Shown here one piece after another: positions 32,025 through 44,479 of a stretch of DNA of 64,000 bases. The stretch comes from Lithobates sylvaticus (Eukaryota; Chordata; Amphibia; Anura; Ranidae). The number at the start of each line of letters is the position of its first letter. Positions within the stretch are counted from its first letter, which is position 1. Location: NCBI GenBank assembly GCA_028564925.1, contig CM053027.1, positions 237,851,713 through 237,915,712 on the forward strand. Direction: 5' to 3'. Under the pieces are notes generated by a model. That model was given only the letters and a program-made list of their open reading frames with translations. It was not told where the DNA came from and searched no databases. Made by a program: the position numbers and the translations under genes.

Positions 32025-35000
32025 CTACATGTTATTTGAGGATGTTCAGCACCTAATTAAATTATGTGCAAAGCCAGCCCTGTCATGTTTTCCAGAAGGA
32101 AATGATGATTTCTCTCCCCCCTTCAATTATGGCCAAGTTGAATCTCTGGTATGGTTGTTAGAGGATGATCCAGCCTATTTCATGGAACGGTATTCCTCTT
32201 GTTCACAGCAGGTGTTGACTGATTGCATCCATTCAGTGCAATCTCTGGTTAGTCAGGCTGTGTGTGGACCAGCATTTGTCCAACCTGTGCTACTAGCATG
32301 GTCAGATCTCTTGTATTTAGCTAAGCCACAACATCCCAGCCCTGTCATTAATCACCTGCCTTCTCAAGTATCTATCTCCCCATTGCCTATGGCAACCTCA
32401 GCTACAGCCCAGTTTTCTCTGTTTTCTACCAAATACTATTATCCAGTCGCCAAGTGTAGCACCTATCCTGCCTTCAGCCCACCTGCCTCTTCTCCTCCAC
32501 CTGTAACAGTCCCACAAAATCCTCCTCCAGCCACTGTTCCTTGGTCTTCATTTTACCCAGAAACTTTCTTTTCTTACAGCCCTGCACCCACGTACAAAGC
32601 TGCAGTGGCCAAGCCAAAAAAGAAACGGAAGTTCTTTCCGACCTACACTATCCTGCCAGTAATCCAACCTGCCTCCACCCCAGTTCCTGCTACCCAGCCT
32701 GACGTCCCAGTTCCTGCTACCCAGCCTGACGTCCCAGTTCCTGCTACCCAGCCTGACGTCCCAGTTCCTGCTACCCAGCCTGACGTCCCAGTTCCTGCTA
32801 CCCAGCCTGACGTCCCAGTTCCTGCTACCCAGCCTGACGTCCCAGTTCCTGCTACCCAGCCTGACGTCCCAGTTCCTGCTACCCAGCCTGACGTCCCAGT
32901 TCCTGCTACCCAGCCTGACGTCCCAGTTCCTGCTACCCAGCCTGACGTCCCAGTTCCTGCTACCCAGCCTGACGTCCCAGTTCCTGCTACCCAGCCTGAC
33001 GTCCCAGTTCCTGCTACCCAGCCTGACGTCCCAGTTCCTGCTACCCAGCCTGACGTCCCAGTTCCTGCTACCCAGCCTGACGTCCCAGTTCCTGCTACCC
33101 AGCCTGACGTCCCAGTTCCTGCTACCCAGCCTGACGTCCCAGTTCCTGCTACCCAGCCTGACGTCCCAGTTCCTGCTACCCAGCCTGACGTCCCAGTTCC
33201 TGCTACCCAGCTTGACGTCCCAGTTCCTGCTACCCAGCTTGACGTCCCAACCTTCCAGTCTGATGTCCTGGTACCAGCCTTCCAGCCTGACGTCCCAGCC
33301 TTCCAGTCTGATGTCCTGGTGCCAGCCTTCCAGCCTGACGTTCCAGCCTTCCAGCTTGACGTCCCTGCCTTCCAGTCTGATGACCCGCTGCCAGCTTTCC
33401 AGCCTGATGACCCGCTGTCAGCTTTCCAGCCTGATGACCCGCTGCCAGCTTTCCAGTCTGCTGTCCCTGTGCCGGCCTTCCAGTCTGCTGTCCCTGTGCC
33501 GGCCTTCCAGTCTGCTGTCCCTGTGCCGGCCTTCCAGTCTGCTGTCCCTGTGCCGGCCTTCCAGTCTGCTGTCCCTGTGCCGGCCTTCCAGTCTGCTGTC
33601 CCTGTGCCGGCCTTCCAGTCTGCTGTCCCTGTGCCGGCCTTCCAGTCTGCTGTCCCTGTGCCGGCCTTCCAGTCTGCTGTCCCTGTGCCGGCCTTCCAGT
33701 CTGCTGTCCCTGTGCCGGCCTTCCAGTCTGCTGTCCCTGTGCCGGCCTTCCAGTCTGCTGTCCCTGTGCCGGCCTTCCAGTCCGCTGTCCCTGTGCCGGC
33801 CTTCCAGTCCGCTGTCCCGGTGCCGGCCTTCCAATCTGCTGTCTCGGTTCCGGCCTTCCAGTCTGCTGCCCCGCTGCCAGCTTCCCTGTCTGATGTGCCA
33901 GCTTCCCTGTCTGATGTGCCAGCTTCCCTGTCTGATGTGCCAGCTTCCCTGTCTGATGTGCCAGCTTCCCAGTCTGATGTGCCAGCTTCCCAGTCTGATG
34001 TGCCAGCTTCCCAGTCTGATGTGCCAGTTTCCCAGTCTGATGTGCCAGTCCTCAAATCTGATGTGCCAGCTTCCCGGTCTGATGTGCCAGCCTCCCGGTC
34101 TGATGTGCCAGCTTACCAGTCCGATGTGCCTGTTATCCAGCCTGCCCTTACGGTACTTGCTGTTCGGCCTAAGGTCCCAGTGTCTGCTGCCCAGCCCGAT
34201 GTGTTCCTGTCTGCTGCCCAGCCCGATGTGTTCCTGTCTGCTGCCCAGCCCGATGTGTTCCTGTCTGCTGCCCAGCCCGATGTGTTCCTGTCTGCTGCCC
34301 AGCCCAATGTGTTCCTGTCTGCTGCCCAGCCCGATGTGTTCCTGTCTGCTGCCCAGCCCGATGATTTCCTGTCTGCTGCCCCGCCCGATGAGTTCCTGTC
34401 TGCTGCCCAGCCCGAAGTGTTCCTGTCTGCTGCCCAGCCCGAAGTGTTCCTGTCTGCTGCCCAGCCCGAAGTGTTCCTGTCTGCTGCCCAGCCCGAAGTG
34501 TTCCTGTCTGCTGCCCAGCCCGAAGTGTTCCTGTCTGCTGCCCAGCCCGAAGTGTTCCTGTCTGCTGCCCAGCCCGAAGTGTGCCTGTTCCTGCTGCCCA
34601 GCTTGATGTGCCTGTTCCCGACTGCCCAGCTTGATGTACCTGTTCCGGCCGCCCAGCTTGATGTACCTGTTCCGGCTGCCCAGCTTGATGTACCTGTTCC
34701 GGCTGCCCAGCTTGATGTACCTGTTCCGGCTGCCCAGCTTGATGTGCCTGTTACGGCTGCCCAGCTTGATGTGCCTGTTCCTGCTGCCCAGCCTGATGTG
34801 CCCGTGCCTACTGCCCAGCTTGATGTGCCCGCTGCCCACCTCAATGCCATGGACTTGTCCCAGCAGCAGCTAGTTGGAGCGTCCGGAGGCCGCTCCTTTG
34901 AGGGGGGGTACTGTCAGGAATGGATCTGTCCGCTGGTAAGACCCATCATTTGGCGTGCAGTACTGTGGTCCACCAGCAGGTGTCTCCTGGCAGTTTATAA

Positions 35001-35121
35001 CTGTCAGGAGAGGCCTTCCCTGCTGGGATATCATCTTTGGGCCGCAGTACTGGCGTCCACCAGCGGATGGATCCTGGCAGTGTGGAGCAGACAGCTCTTT
35101 CTGCGCTCAGCTGTCACATGA
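32025..35121 (+). CDS. Repeat-rich ORF of the LTR element, copy B, after the hAT insertion
   Basis: From LFEDVQHL onward the frame is open to a stop at 35119-35121 inside the right LTR. The open frame technically starts at an ATG in the hAT element (31834). After the unrecognised N-terminal region comes a Pro-rich linker, KPKKKRKF (about 32614-32637), then about 20 PVPATQPDV units, short PAFQSDV-type spacers, about 15 PAFQSAVPV units, 7-residue PASLSDV/PASQSDV units, a unique VIQPALTVLAVRPK stretch, about 15 LSAAQPDVF units and about 9 PVPAAQLDV units. No transmembrane segment, zinc knuckle or enzyme motif is visible. It looks whole over this part. Function is unknown; a structural (Gag-like) role is possible from position alone. 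Confidence 0.6.
32677..34845 (+). repeat. Coding minisatellite, copy B
   Basis: Same unit families and same order as copy A, but with different numbers of units in each sub-array (for example about 20 versus about 13-15 of the first type, and more CCCGAAGTGTTCCTG units near the end). The copies have therefore expanded and contracted since the duplication. Confidence 0.9.
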
Positions 35122-35545
35122 GGCCAATCACTGGCAGATTATAAATACCCGGCCAGCCCTCACACACTTGCCTTGGTATCTCTCTTCCATGTGCCCAGAA
35201 CCTGTGACCTGAGACCTGTAACCTGAGACCTGTAACCTGTACCCTTCCCATCCTGATCCGGTGTTCCTGCTCCTTTGTTGCCTTTCCCATCCTTAGTTCC
35301 CTCTCCCATCCTGCCCTTGTTCATCTGCTGATCTCCCGTGCATGACCCTGGCTTGGCTAATCGTTTGTGATTCTGGTATTGCCCATTTATTGTATATATT
35401 ATTTGTTTGTAGTTTGTGGTTGGTAGTGCACTATTTGTTTTTACTTCTTGTCATTTATTTAAATAAACACTTATTATTTCACTTATATGTGTTTGGGGTT
35501 TCCTCTGTGCAGTCCACACAGTCTGGTCTACTAATTTCCCTGATA
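34912..35545 (+). repeat. Right LTR of copy B (634 bp)
   Basis: TGTCAGG to CCTGATA, directly after the polypurine tract. The two LTRs of this copy differ by an extra ACCTGAGACCTG repeat and a modest number of substitutions, suggesting that the insertion is not very recent. Confidence 0.85.
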
Positions 35546-37395
35546 CCGTCATATACCTGGTACAGTATTTCACCTAGCCTGTCTCGGCTGGCATCCACAT
35601 GTAGCTCATAAGGTTTGGCAGGGTCTGCATAGGCCAAAACCAGAGCAGTGGTAAGGCTCCACTTCAGCTGTCTGAAGGCTTCTTCACATCGTGGAGTCCA
35701 CTGGTCCTGAACGGACTCTTTCTTTTTCCCTTTCTTTTTGGGTCCCTCTCTCGGTTTCCCAGGCTTATCTGTATCTGTACCAGCTTCTTCCTAGTTCTTC
35801 AGAAGCTCAGTAAGTGGGTGAGCTATCTTGGCAAACCCTTCTACGAACCTCCTTTAGTAGGAACAGAAACCTAGGAATGACCTTAGCTCAGTCACGTTTG
35901 TAGGTCTCGGCCAGGAAGTGACAGCTTCCAGCTTCTTGGGATCTGTTGCCACTCCTTCTTCAGACACGATGTGTCCTAGGTAGTTCACTGAGGGTTGGTA
36001 GAATTGACATTTCTCCATGGAGAGCTTCAGTCCTTCATCATGAAGTCTCTTCAAGACCTTCTCCAGGCTTTCTTCACTGGTTGGCAGGCGTTGAGTAGAT
36101 GAGGGCAAAAACTCCCGCTCCACACTCGCTGCCAGGACATTGGCCTCTCGAGGGTCAGAAGGGATTTCCAACTGTTGCACTTTAGCCCTAGTGGTGCTGG
36201 GAGGCTGAGATCTTTCCTGCTTCTGATCCCTCTCCATCTCCATCTTGGCTGCCTCATTAGTTTCTTCAATGAGCACCTCATCCGGTGTACAGGGATCCTC
36301 CAGGTACTGTTTCAACTGTAATTTGATGTAGTCACTCCTTAGTCCTGTAGACAGAGACCTCCAGAACTTCTTCTGGATCAATTTGGCTCCAAAGTGTTCT
36401 TCAGAGCCCTCCCCTTTCGGGACAGACAGCAAGCGGTCTTTCAGTTCTATTGCTTGGAATAGGAAGTCCTGGGGAGTCTCCTGACTACTCTGTGCCATGT
36501 TTATCAGTTGGTGGAACAGTTCAGCAGCATCCTCCTCCTTGTAGTGACTTTTTAGTATCCTCTTGAGTTGTGTCAGAGTCAATCCACTCTTCATCTCCAA
36601 CATGCCTCTAATACTTAGGCCTGGACTGATGGCATGGATTACAGCCTCTATGATTTCGAACTCCAAATATCCTTTTTGTAGTCCCAACTCAATCTGATGC
36701 AGGAGGTTTGTATAAGACAACTTATTCTTTTGTCCTCTGTCTCCTATCTGGCCATCAATGCTGAAGTCTTTCCTGATGGTCACTTCTGGCAGGCGGTTAC
36801 GTGTGCGCTTCTTTATAACCGTCACAGGTCTGGGTGTTATCTGACTGTCTTTCTGATCTCCACCCGTCTCACCTAATTCCTTAAGGTGTCCTGCTATCAT
36901 GCTGGAGGTTTCCTGAAACTTCTCTAGAATTTCATTGTACTGCCGTTTTAGATCAGCCAACTGTTGTTTTGAGTATGATTTGGCTATGATCTCTCCTGTC
37001 CTGTTAAGGGGCTCCATCTGCCCCAGACTGGAACAGTCCTCTTTTGACCTGGTGGGATGTGTCAGGTGGAACTATATCTTTTCTGACAATTTTATGCTGG
37101 TACCTTGAAAATGAGCAGGCACACCTTCCCTCTACTCCAGTAGTGCGTAAGTGTGAGGGGTTCCATAGTCTGATCTCACTGGGACCACATAGGCCCTCCG
37201 ATCTGGGGATAGTGCCTGAGCAATTTCTCTAATCTGTTTCTCTTCCCAGTCCTCCCCTGGGAGTTCGATTGCCATGCTCGCTTCTGAGCGTGCGCCTTCC
37301 ACTTCGCACCACTGGACCACTGTAATGGGGTCCATACTGGAACCAAGGGGGCGGGCTTGTTTGCAAAGTGACAGGATCCCGGACGAGCCCCCACG
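35546..37395 (-). mobile_element. Ty3/gypsy fossil 2, Gag side (unit B)
   Basis: Duplicate of 18878-20725, with the same PNMA-like Gag N-terminal region (about 37330-37070), capsid region and RT-derived segment. The Gag middle section is open over 37017-35854. It is incomplete and broken as an element. Confidence 0.8.
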
Positions 37396-38667
37396 TGTAG
37401 CACTGACTCCCGAAGGAGTTGCTTGATTGATTTGGGCCTTCACTCTGCTAATGAACCCCCACTGACTTGACTCAGTCCCCTTAACACAGCTGTGATGCGA
37501 TGTGGAGTGTGTAATGAAATGGTTTGAGATAACCCCACAATACACAATATAATATACCTGTATTATCACCGGGGTAGCCAATGGCTCCACCTGCTGGGAG
37601 AAAACAATACTCCACACAATTGAGGTACTTAACCAGAAGTATACTTTACTGTAAATTGTGTTAAACAGGTGGTTACAATAATTGTACTGTCACCTTAACA
37701 TAAAATGACAGGATAATGAATCTGAACAACAATTCTACACAATGAAACTACAAGGGAGCTCCCTCTACTTTAATAGCTAGTTGCAAGATCTCATTAAAAG
37801 TACACAGTCTTTAATCTTCTTGTCTTCTGCTAGCTATGATGGTCTCTTATAAATTGTAATCCAAAGTGTAAGGAAATTAGAATTGACTTAACGGTGATCC
37901 TGTTACTGTTTCTGTAAATGTTCCAGTAAGTGTTCCCTTAGGTATAGTACAATGCTTAAGATGCAACAAGAATTAGGCCTTATGCCTGCCTAATGTCAGT
38001 TACTGTAATCTTCCTCTGTGGAACTACAGGTCCCAGCGAACACTGTATAAGAGTCTGACTGGGTACAAATGTGTAATAAAACTGTGGGCCGCAACCCGCT
38101 CACCAACTGGATCGGAAGCTCTGTATAGTAGAACTGGTCTGGTGTTTGTGGCTCGCTTCAATGCCGGCCGGCTCCATCACCCTGCTCTGCTGGGTAAACC
38201 GGATCCTCTGATGCTCAGACGAGTGTCTCTGGATCTCTTCGAATCCGGTCACTGTGTCTCTCACACCGTCAGATCGCTCACACAGTCTGTTTGAGTTGCG
38301 CTCTGCGATGGCTGTAGGCCGCTCCTTCTGGAAACCTCCTCACAGGTCCTCGCAGGCAGGCTATGCATCCAGAAGAGACCTAAGATGGCCGCTCAGGGTC
38401 TTTTTATGTCCTACCCAGCATGCAGTGCAAGAGAGGGTGTCCATGGGTAGGTCACCTGGCATTCTGCGTAAATAGGTCAAATCTCCAAAGTAAATAACAG
38501 TCACTTCCTGTATTTAGTTTAGTGCTTTGTGAAGAAAAAAAGTCATCCAAGTCCACTTTCTGTATTTGGCCGCTAGATGACGCCAAATACTAAGCTATAG
38601 AATCGTCCATAGACTTTCATTATAAAGTACTGACATTACATTAATAGACAAAAATATCAGCGCTACA
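37396..38667 (-). repeat. Long LTR of Ty3/gypsy fossil 2 (1272 bp, unit B)
   Basis: Ends and primer-binding site are as in unit A. By eye the two LTR copies differ at only a few sites per kilobase, in line with their origin by segmental duplication. Confidence 0.8.
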
Positions 38668-39676
38668 TCTAAATTTTGCCTAAGGCCTCACAAAGCCTAG
38701 AGCCGCCTCTGGTCAGGAGGACCAGGACCAAACAGACAGAAAGATCTTCTGGACCGGAACCCAGAAGCACGTGATCTCAGTACCTTAAGTACCCTCTCCC
38801 AGCAAGCACAGCAAGATGACACACTCACTGATTGGCTCCGAGAGAGATTGGCACCCAATGTGTCCAGCCAAACTGCGTTCCCATACTTGCCAGAGGTGAC
38901 AACGACACCTATGGCCAAGCAGAACACATAATTTAGTGTAATTTACCCTAAAACCCAACTGTGGTTTTAGGAATGTTAAATTTACAAAACACATAGCGCG
39001 TGCTCATCAGGAGCCTGGCACTACACGTCTAACAGTATAAATAGCATAATAAAAAAACAAAATTTGTCAAAGGCCACGAAACAATAAGCAGATTAAAACA
39101 TCAATTCTGAATAAACAGCATGAGCTACAACAAGTAAATAACAAAGAAATAAAGAGGAAAGAAAGATGTTCACAGTAGGAACCACCTTCCTACTGTGAAC
39201 ATCTTTTTTTCCCTCTTTATTTCTTAAGAGAGGTGTGGTGAGGAGAGGGGAGTAAGTGTCAGGAATGCCCAAAACCAGCATCCCAAAGCTGGACTATTAT
39301 AATGAGCTATAGCTTTAGCTCTCCATGGACAGTGGCGGATGGGCATATCTTATCCACGGGGTCCATATCTGGGAAAGTTTATTTTGCATGTCCAGGAGGA
39401 TGATGGTCAGTTTCTCATTAATAAAGAACCCCCTCAATCCACTGATGAACTTCCTCAAAGGAAACAAATTGTTTCTGCCAGGCTTTGTCGATAATCTGCT
39501 TTGCTGCTAACAAAATGTAAGTCACCAATTTGAATTGGGGTTTAGTAAAATCAGGGGGTTTAAGGACTAATAAGACATACCAAGGATCTCTGGGGAAAGG
39601 GCGATCAAACAAAGAATGAATAAGCTTCAAGACCTAAGACCAAAACTGTGTGAGCATGGGACATGTCCACCAGGTA
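38668..39676 (-). mobile_element. L1-type LINE, 3' part of ORF2 (unit B)
   Basis: Duplicate of 22004-23012, including the C-terminal ORF2 remnant (39630-39418) and the 35-bp hairpin (about 39142-39226). Confidence 0.7.
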
Positions 39677-40624
39677 CAGTCAGGTCCATAAATATTGGGA
39701 CATCGACACAATTTTAATCTTTTTGGCTCTATACACCACCACAATGGATTTGAAATAAAACAAACCAGATGTGCTTTAACTGCAGACTTTCAGATTTAAT
39801 TTGAGGGTATTTACATCCAAATCAGGTGAACGGTGTAGGAATTACAACAGAATTACCAAAAGTAATGGGACAATTGACTGCTCAGCTGTTCCATGGCCAG
39901 GTGTGTGTTATTCCCTCATTATCCCATTTACAAGGAATAGATAAAAGGTCCAGAGTTCATTTCAAGTGTGCTATTTGCATTTGGAATCTATTGCTGTCAA
40001 CTCTCAATATGAGATCCAAAGAGTTGTCACTATCAGTGAAGCAAGCCATCATTAGGCTGAAAAAACAAAACAAACCCATCAGAGAGATAGCAAAAACATT
40101 AGGTGTGGCCAAATAAACTGTTTGGAACATCCTTAAAAAGAAAGAACGCATCGGTGAGCTCAGCAACACTAAAAGACCCGGAAGACCACGGAAAACAACT
40201 GTAATGGATGACCGAAGAATTCTTTCCCTGGTGAAGAAAACACCCTTCACAACAGTTGGCCAGATCAAGAACACTCTCCAGGAGGTAGGTGTATGTGTGT
40301 TAAAGTCAACAATCAAGAGAAGACTTCACCAGAGTGAATACAGAGGGTTCACCACAAGATGTAAACCATTGGTGAGCCTCAAAAACAGGAAGGCCAGATT
40401 AGAGGTTGCCAAACAACATCTAAAAAAGCCTTCACAGTTCTGGACCAACATCCTATGGACAGATGAGACCAAGATCAACTTGTACCAGAGTGATGGGAAG
40501 AGAAGTGTATGGAGAAGGAAAGGAACTGCTCATGATCCAAAGCATACCACCTCATCAGTGAAGCATGGTGGTGGTAGTGTCATGGCGTGGGCATGTATGG
40601 CTGCCAATGGAACTGGTTCTCTAG
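39677..40624 (+). pseudogene. Tc1/mariner transposon, left half (unit B)
   Basis: Duplicate of 23013-23960, with the same inverted repeat, the same TAA after GVAK, and the same ILWTDETKI region. This copy is the one physically continuous, through the DIRS-like insertion, with the right half at 48739-50731. Confidence 0.88.
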
Positions 40625-43517
40625 AGAGTCCCGGAGCAGAAGGAGAGAAAAGCATTGGCGTAGGGACTGCATGACAGGTGGGGACAGCACAGTCATGGTT
40701 GTGGAGAGAAAAAGTTGTCCCCTTTAAGAAAAGGGGAGGGCCCGAAGCAGGGGAGGCGCTTGGTTAGGAAGTTAGGAAGAAGAAATGTGAGTGAGGTCAT
40801 CAGTGAGCGACGGAGGAGAAGATTGAACTTGTGGGTTCTAATCCAGTTCAGAACACATCTTCACATTTTTAAGCAGCAGCAGCAGCAGCAGCACAGGGGA
40901 GAGGGGGGAAAAACATCCACCCCCCCCCCCCCCAGTGTTCAGCAACCACAGGGATCCATGAATGGGGGACTTCAGAAGGACACAGCACAGAGGCAGGAGC
41001 GGGAGCGCAGGGATGGGGAGCCCAGCACAGCACATGGCTCTGCCCCCCCCCCCCTGCTCGTCACAGAGGCCAGGAGCATATGGCCAGGGCTGCGTGAGAA
41101 GGTCAGAGCAGCCAGTCGGCACATCAAAGGTAAGCCGTGTCTCTGGACGTGGGCTAGGCGGTCGGGGTGGCCAGACCGGAGGGAGGACCAAGAGGAGCGT
41201 TGTGTCGGTGGTGAGCGGGGACGGAGAGCGAGCAACGGATGCCCAGACTGAGAGAAGGACCGGGAGCCCAATCAATGCAGGCAGCAAGCTGGTCTGGCGT
41301 GACAGGATGGAGAGATGGATGGGAACAGCAACGCAGACCCCCCGGCGACCGAAGCAGGACCCGATGGTGTACGGCCAGTGGTCGTTCGTCCAGAGATCAG
41401 CGACAGACCGGAGGGAGAACTGTCCGGGACGGAGAGGGACGAGGACCAGGGACATCTGGCAGCGGTGGATTCCGGAGTGGCGGCTGGTGGGCCCAGCCCC
41501 AGGCAGCCTGGTGAGTGCAATTTTTCTTTATATGTTTCTTCTATATAAAAACTAGGGGTAGATCAGGGTAGAAAGCAGGGTCCCAGGGCGAGGGTAGCAA
41601 GGGCAAGCAGTAATAGGCCCCATGCAGAACAGCCCAGGCACCACATACGGAAGGAGCGGGCCACGGCGGCTATAGTCCAGGTTACAAGCTATTCGCCGGC
41701 AATGTCAGCGGGTAGTCGATCCTCCCCATGTACAGGCCAGCGTTTCGGCTCCTGATAGCCAGAAAAAGCGTGAGTAAGCGGATTCGGTCAGAATGGCGGC
41801 CCCCGCAAAATGAGAGGTTTAGGTCGATTGCTAGGGCCCCCTGGGGGGACCATCTTAAAACGGAGGTGGAAGGAAAAGTAGAAAAAAGGGAATATGTGGA
41901 GATCTTTACATTATGGCCGCTAGAGAAATTCATTCTGGGCGGCTTGAAGCTGGAAGAAGGAAAAAGCAAGACGAGAAAAACGCGGATCTGCTGATTCCTC
42001 GTACCTTTTCAAACTGGTTACAGGCGTTCGCCATCTTGGCAAGTGAACACTGCTCGACGTTTTGTATATCTAGAAGCTATTGGCGTGGGTATGGCGGCAC
42101 GACGGACAGTTTCGACAACGTATGGCCGTCCGACAGTCACGGCGCCGGTATCACAAGGATATTATCCTGTGGGTGAGGCTTATGACAGCGTAGCAGGCCC
42201 CCTAATATGTTTCAGGCAGGGGCGGAGGTACCGCATCCTCGGTACAGCTGACCGAAAAAGAAAAGTTTGGGGGTGGGCTTTGCTTCAAATACACGCGTTC
42301 TGGCCGGGGTTATCCCATGCACTTGTACGGGGGCGGGATTCTTCCTTTCCTCAGTTGGTACCCCCGACCAAAAAAAAGCGGCTCGGTTGTGGGAATCTGG
42401 TTTCTCGAGCGGTTTCAAATTACGTTCGGCCCAGTTGTGTCCGACCGTGGTTGCTGATAAACTTTGAAAGAGGGAGTCTTGGTAGGATGTCCCCCCCCCC
42501 CTTTTTCATAAGGTTCCGCTTCCAGACCTGGTGGTCTCTCCATTTGGAGTAGTATTTCCTTGAATAGAGCCAAACAAGTTCAGATTGATTCACCACCTTT
42601 CCTTCCCGTAGGTTGGTTAGTGATTTGTTTACTCCAAAGGGGTTTTGAGGTAACATATAATTGTTGGGTGCAGCGATATCATGGGTGGGTCACCAGGGTA
42701 AAAAGGCAGATATTGAATCTGTTTCTGGCTTTCGCCAGTTCCTCCAGACAGTTGCCGTCTGCTAGGCTGCACATGGAATGTGGCATATTATGGGGATCGT
42801 TGTCTCCCGATGGGATGCTCTATGTCATGCGCTTTCTTTGAACCGTTCAGCTCCTTTTGGAATAGGTAGTACAGGACGTATCCGAGGTTAACTCGGTGAT
42901 TTACGATCGGGATGTCTTCAGATGCGTTAGCCTACTGGGTCTCAACGTTTGCGCCGTCTCGTTTGGGACATTGCAACGTATAGCAGAAAATGTCGGGGTC
43001 CGCTAGGCAAGGAAACAACAGAGGGCTCCACGTCTACCATTATTCCTGGTAATTGAAGTGGATTTGATTGGACTGGAATGGCAATGGCAGACGGACAAAC
43101 GGGAAAATCTCAAGGCAGAAGTCATGGGGAGCATTGCTAGGCGCATTTGACAGTTTTCATCAGTTACAAGTGTAGGGAGCTAATTTGGCTTGCCATCTAA
43201 TTCCCTGGGGCACGGTTTTGCCGCCGGCTGCCGGCAGCATCCGAGATAGTCAAGTCCCCTTGTGACTTCGTCACAGGGCCAGATTAAGAACATCATGGGC
43301 CTGGTGCTGAGGATTTTGGTGGGGCCTTTTATAAACAATAAAAAAAAAAAAAAAAAAAAGGGCAAACAATTTTTTGTTAGAACAAATTAAATTAAAGAGA
43401 GAGAGAGAGAGAGAAAGGGGATAAAAGAGGTGTGAGGGGTAAGGGAGGGAGGGAGGATGAGAGAGAAGGGGGGATGAGAGAAAGAGGATGCACATGAGCA
43501 TGTGTGGGAATGACATC

Positions 43518-43880
43518 AACGCGGCACAGTGGTGTAGTGGTTAGCACTCTCACCTAGCAGTAAAAAGGGTCGCTGGTTCGAATCCCAACCACGACACTAC
43601 CTGCCTGGAGTTTGCATGTTCTCCCTGTGCCTGAGTGGGTTTCCTCCGGGTACTCCGGTTTCCTCCCACAATCCAAAGACATGTAGGTAGGTTAATTGGC
43701 TTCTGTCCAAAAATTGGCCCTAGTATATGAATGGGGAACTTGGATTGTGGGCTCCTTGAGGGTAGGGACCGATGTGAGTGTGCAATGTACAGGGATAGGG
43801 ACAATTGTAGATTGTAGGTTGAACTGGATGGACTGATGTCTTTATTCAACCTTACTAACTATGAAACTACTATGAAACGC
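43518..43880 (+). mobile_element. tRNA-derived SINE
   Basis: The head has an RNA polymerase III A box (TAGTGGTTAGC, 43535-43545) and B box (GGTTCGAATCC, 43575-43585). A conserved body follows (GTTTGCATGTTCTCCCTGTG, GGTTTCCTCCGGGTACTCCG), then AGACATGTAGGTAGGTTAAT and a tail ending TTACTAACTATGAAACTACTATGAAAC. This is the widespread amphibian/fish SINE of tRNA type. It is inserted in the hAT derivative. Confidence 0.85.
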
Positions 43881-44479
43881 AGCCCGGCCAAGGCAAGAGA
43901 CTGAAGGCACAGAACCCGGAAGGAAGACCGGGTGAAGATGGAAGCGCCCGGGCCAGATTGATCACAGCACAGCACTGGAGGGCTCAGTCTGACAATTTAA
44001 GTGTACCCTAATGTGCTAATATTCTGTGCATACTTGTACATTATGGCATAACCTACCTCAGTGCCTCTAAAAAGTAGTAATGTTAGAAAGGTTTACTACC
44101 GCTTTAATATCACAGGAGCCTCTCATGGGGCCCCCTACTGACCCTGTGGCCCTTGGGCAGTGCCTAAGTGAATAGTTGCCAACATTTCAAAAATATTTTC
44201 AGGCACACTTTTTTTACAAGTGCTATATTTAGAGTAGCTGACACCCCCTATGTTCCTCTATACATCACAATAGTAATTACAAAATTAAATAAGTACTAAT
44301 AATGGGGCAGAACAAATATGAGGACTGAGATTTCCTTTAGTTGACCTAACAGAAGTGTGCCCATTCTAGAGCTGGTAACATTGAGGATATTCAGTATAAT
44401 TTTAAAGAACTGTTTTTGTGGGTAAGAGGCATAGGGGAGGAGTATGGATGGAATAAAAGTGGGAAGTATGTGCAGGTGA

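Larger units (their letters stand above)
29881..35545 (+). mobile_element. LTR element with a coding-minisatellite ORF, copy B (LTR-internal-LTR)
   Basis: TGTCAGG at 29881 to CCTGATA at 35545, flanked by the same CCGTC duplication (29876-29880 and 35546-35550) as copy A, so it is the same ancestral insertion. LTRs lie at 29881-30506 and 34912-35545, with the polypurine tract GAGGGGGGGTA just before the right LTR. The internal ORF is interrupted only by a hAT derivative (30719-32024). The repeat arrays remain open. This copy gives the clearest view of the family. Confidence 0.88.
26217..42861 (+). repeat. Tandem segmental duplication, unit B (16.6 kb)
   Basis: This is the direct copy of 8008-26216. 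At the junction, CTCCTTTTGGA from the unit end meets CAGGGGCAGCTCACC from the unit start, sharing only GA (26215-26216; also 8006-8007 and 42860-42861). Unit B has two insertions absent from A (28365-28512 and 30719-32024). It also has a different repeat number in the coding minisatellite and a shorter gypsy segment, which together account for the length difference. Confidence 0.92.

Noticed and set aside
43518-43600. tRNA gene
   Set aside because: A and B boxes are present, but the sequence continues into a SINE body and does not fold as a clean tRNA with CCA-end stem.
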